From Pelobates cultripes (lineage: Eukaryota; Chordata; Amphibia; Anura; Pelobatidae): a DNA stretch of 64,000 nt. Shown in pieces: positions 62,138 through 64,000 of this stretch (positions within the stretch are counted from its first letter, which is position 1; the number at the start of each line of letters is the position of its first letter). The DNA is taken from the NCBI GenBank assembly GCA_933207985.1, contig OW240916.1:264480991-264544990 (forward strand), in the 5' to 3' direction. The notes below the pieces were generated by a model. It saw only the letters and a list, made by a program, of their open reading frames with translations. It did no database searches and was not told where the DNA came from. Made by a program: the position numbers and the translations under genes.

Positions 62138-62985
62138 TCAGTGTCCCCATGTCGCCCAGTCCCCTAGTCTCCCAGTGTCTGTGTGCCCATTTCTCCCAGT
62201 GTCCCCATGTCTCAGTGTGTCCTGTGTCACTAGGATACTAGGAGACACTGAGAGACATGGGGACACTGAGACACAGGGACACTGAGACACGGGAACACTG
62301 AGACACATGGGGGCACTGAGACACTTGGGGACACTAGGAGACATGGGGGCACTTGTGGATACTGTCATGGGGACACTGAGACACATGGGGACACAGACAT
62401 TTGGGTACACTGGGAGAAATGGGGTCACAGACACTAGGGACACAGAGACATGGGGACGCAGACACTGGGAGACATGGGGACACAGAGATATGGGGCCACA
62501 GACACTGGGAGACAGGGGGACACTGCCTGGGAGACATAGGGACACTGGGAGACATGGGGACACAGACACTGGCTGGGAGACATAGGGACACTGGGAGACA
62601 TGGGGACACAGACATATGGGGACAATGGGAGACATGGGTACACAGACATTTGGAGACACTGGGAGCCATGGAGACACTGGGAGCCATGGAGACACTGGGA
62701 GCCATGGGGACACTGAGACACTAGGGACACTGGCTGGGAGACATGGGGACACTGGGAGCCATGGGGACACTGAGACACTAGGGACACTTTCTGGGAGGCA
62801 TGGGGACACTGGGAGACATGGAGACACTGTGTCCCTAGTGTCTCCATGTCCCAATGTGTCTACCTATGTCTCACAGCATCCCCATGTGTCTCAGTGTCCC
62901 CACGTCTCCCAGTGTCCTCTAGTGTCTCAGTGTCACCATGTGTCCCCTAGTGTCTCAGTGTCCCCATGTCTCCCTGCTGCCTTTC
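62138..62985. repeat. GGGACACTGGGAGACATG minisatellite with strand inversions
   Basis: Units of about 20-30 bp. Orientation is CCCCATGTCTCC-type at 62138-62222, GGAGACATGGGG-type at 62230-62825, then CCATGTCTCC-type again to 62985. Frames of up to 238 codons through it are artefacts. Confidence 0.9.
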
Positions 62986-63291
62986 CCCTCATCCTTCACT
63001 TCCCTGAGCTGTAGTCTGTCTCTGCAGGCTGGGAGCTGCTGTCTGAACTCTCTGTGCTGTGTAGCTGCTCTCCCGCAGATCAGTGAGTAGAGAGAGCCAG
63101 GGAGGGATATGCTGTAACTTCCTATCCCTGTCTCTCTCCATACACAGTGACCCCTACTGGTCGGTGCTGGTATTGCAGAGTAATCTCCGTTTATACTGAG
63201 AAAAATGTTTGCATTTGTATTGCTGGTATTACTGCAATACCATCATGGCCAGGCAGCCTCAAATACAGGCTGTGCCTTAAAATACCAGTCA
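62986..63291. mobile_element. Tail shared with the TIR element at 42397-44460
   Basis: TTCCTATCCCTGTCTCTCTC, CATAC, GGTGCTGGTATTGCA matches 44323-44370 closely. It ends where the LINE begins at 63292. Confidence 0.55.
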
Positions 63292-64000
63292 GGGGGGGCG
63301 GAGCCTGACATCCAGACTGAGCGGTTGTGCTGAACCTCAGCTCCCGCTCTACTCGACACTTTTCTGGGGTATTTCCCCGAAAAAGCGGCACAATCGCCCA
63401 CTGGAGGGCAGCTACAATGACGGGGACACCCGGAGGAATCACCCGACACCAAAACCAAGCCTGTAACCTCCCGGGGACCCGACAACACACCCTGAGGCCT
63501 GTCGGAGGTCGAGCAGCGGGGAGACGGCCGCTCCCTGCGCTGACTGGCCTGGACACAGATCCCTCGGGGATGCCGTCACCTACCCCCCCCCCCCCTCTGG
63601 ACCAACGGGGGTCATCTCGGTCCACAACAGGCAACAGGAGAGGCAGTCCTAAGCGGATCACAGAGCCAGCTACATCACGGCACAATGGCAGCCGAGCACA
63701 TGGCGCACCCAAAATGGCGGCGACACGCACACCAAGTGAGCCATGCTGCACACCCGAAATGGAGCCCCAAAGTGAGGATATGCGGCGCCTAGAGGCCACT
63801 TTTGCCCGGTTCTGGCATGCCTTAAATGAGCAGCTACATGCTCCTCAGGCAGCACAGCAAACCCTGCCGGGGCCGAGTGAACTGCGCCATCCCCACGGGG
63901 AAAAGAGCAAGGTACAACAGCACAGGCGGGCGGGATGCGGGAAAGGAGATGGGAGTAGAGGACAGGGGCACCCCACGTCGGACAGGGCCACAGACCCCAA
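63292..64000 (+). mobile_element. L1/Tx1-like LINE, 5' end, runs off the window
   Basis: Opens GGGGGGGCGGAGCCTGAC, as 3042 does (GGGGGCGGGGCCTGAC). A C-tract followed by CCAACGGGGGTCATC and CGGTCCACAACAGG mirrors 3331-3375. The rest of the element lies beyond 64000. Confidence 0.7.
63714..64000 (+). CDS. LINE ORF1 N-terminus (partial)
   Basis: An open frame from ATG 63714 (MAATRTPSEPCC) to the window end with no stop, containing EDMRRLEATFARFWHALNEQ, a helical, possibly coiled-coil stretch, then a basic Gly/Lys/Arg-rich part. It resembles the remnant at 3452-3652. Upstream ATGs at 63686 and 63701 are in other frames. L1-type ORF1 proteins are RNA-binding chaperones; the RRM part would lie past the edge. 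Confidence 0.55.
   Translation, partial: MAATRTPSEPCCTPEMEPQSEDMRRLEATFARFWHALNEQLHAPQAAQQTLPGPSELRHPHGEKSKVQQHRRAGCGKGDGSRGQGHPTSDRATDP

Noticed and set aside
62138..62854. 238-codon Val/Ser/Pro/Cys-rich minus frame
   Set aside because: Translation of the GACAC minisatellite; no domain, and phase-independent openness.
1..64000. CRISPR array
   Set aside because: Tandem repeats here have no uniform repeat/unique-spacer pattern and the genome is vertebrate-like.
1..64000. tRNA or rRNA genes
   Set aside because: No cloverleaf with A and B boxes or rRNA-like segment was recognised; a covariance-model scan would be decisive.

Overview
This window looks like intergenic or intronic DNA from a frog (Anura; species not resolvable by eye). 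The evidence is the repeat landscape: many TTAA-flanked T2/Kolobok-type MITEs with TTAAAGG...CCTTTAA termini, L2-type LINE tails ending in ATA/AAT microsatellites, CR1-like LINEs, a Tx1/L1-clade LINE, Tc1/mariner and hAT elements, and Ty3/gypsy-class retrotransposons. No host protein-coding gene can be supported with confidence; the best host candidate is a GC-richer possible first exon on the minus strand near 17.6-17.9 kb.

Layout. 0-10 kb: MITEs, a solo LTR (2122-2877, TSD TAAAT), an internally deleted LINE (3042-4831, 13-bp TSD), hammerhead-like inverted repeats (5573-5810), a decayed gypsy pol piece and minisatellite-bearing MITEs. 10-18.7 kb: mostly unrecognised AT-rich sequence with scattered MITEs and (TA)n tracts. 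18.8-28.3 kb: a chromodomain-bearing Ty3/gypsy element with a truncated 5' LTR. A CR1 LINE interrupts its 3' LTR, and both flanks carry copies of one L2+Tc1 composite (about 880 bp). 28.3-33.4 kb: a young, almost complete Gmr1-like retrotransposon whose integrase precedes its reverse transcriptase and whose gag carries a SCAN-like segment. 34-42 kb: CR1-like LINE relics on the minus strand (one with SGNH-type ORF1 and endonuclease remnants), a 2.06-kb non-autonomous hAT with perfect 8-bp TSD, and a TA-flanked element. 42-45.5 kb: nested hAT/TIR elements full of minisatellite. 45.9-50.5 kb: a Tx1/L1-clade LINE with an uninterrupted 1249-codon ORF2, inserted into one arm of a foldback element. 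50.5-64 kb: TG-rich minisatellite, MITEs, a Tc1 relic containing a solo LTR, a second hammerhead-like inverted pair, an inverted GACAC minisatellite, and the 5' end of a second LINE of the 3042-4831 family running off the window.

How the parts relate: this is nested transposition rather than pathways. Host-element order can be read at many junctions from target-site duplications (TAAAT, GTTACAAG, CCCTAGTG, ATACC/ACACC, GGATTT, TA, TTAA). The most informative elements are the Gmr1-like element (5' and 3' LTRs nearly identical), the Tx1-like LINE (intact ORF2) and the hammerhead-like inverted pairs. All identities and divergences were judged by eye.
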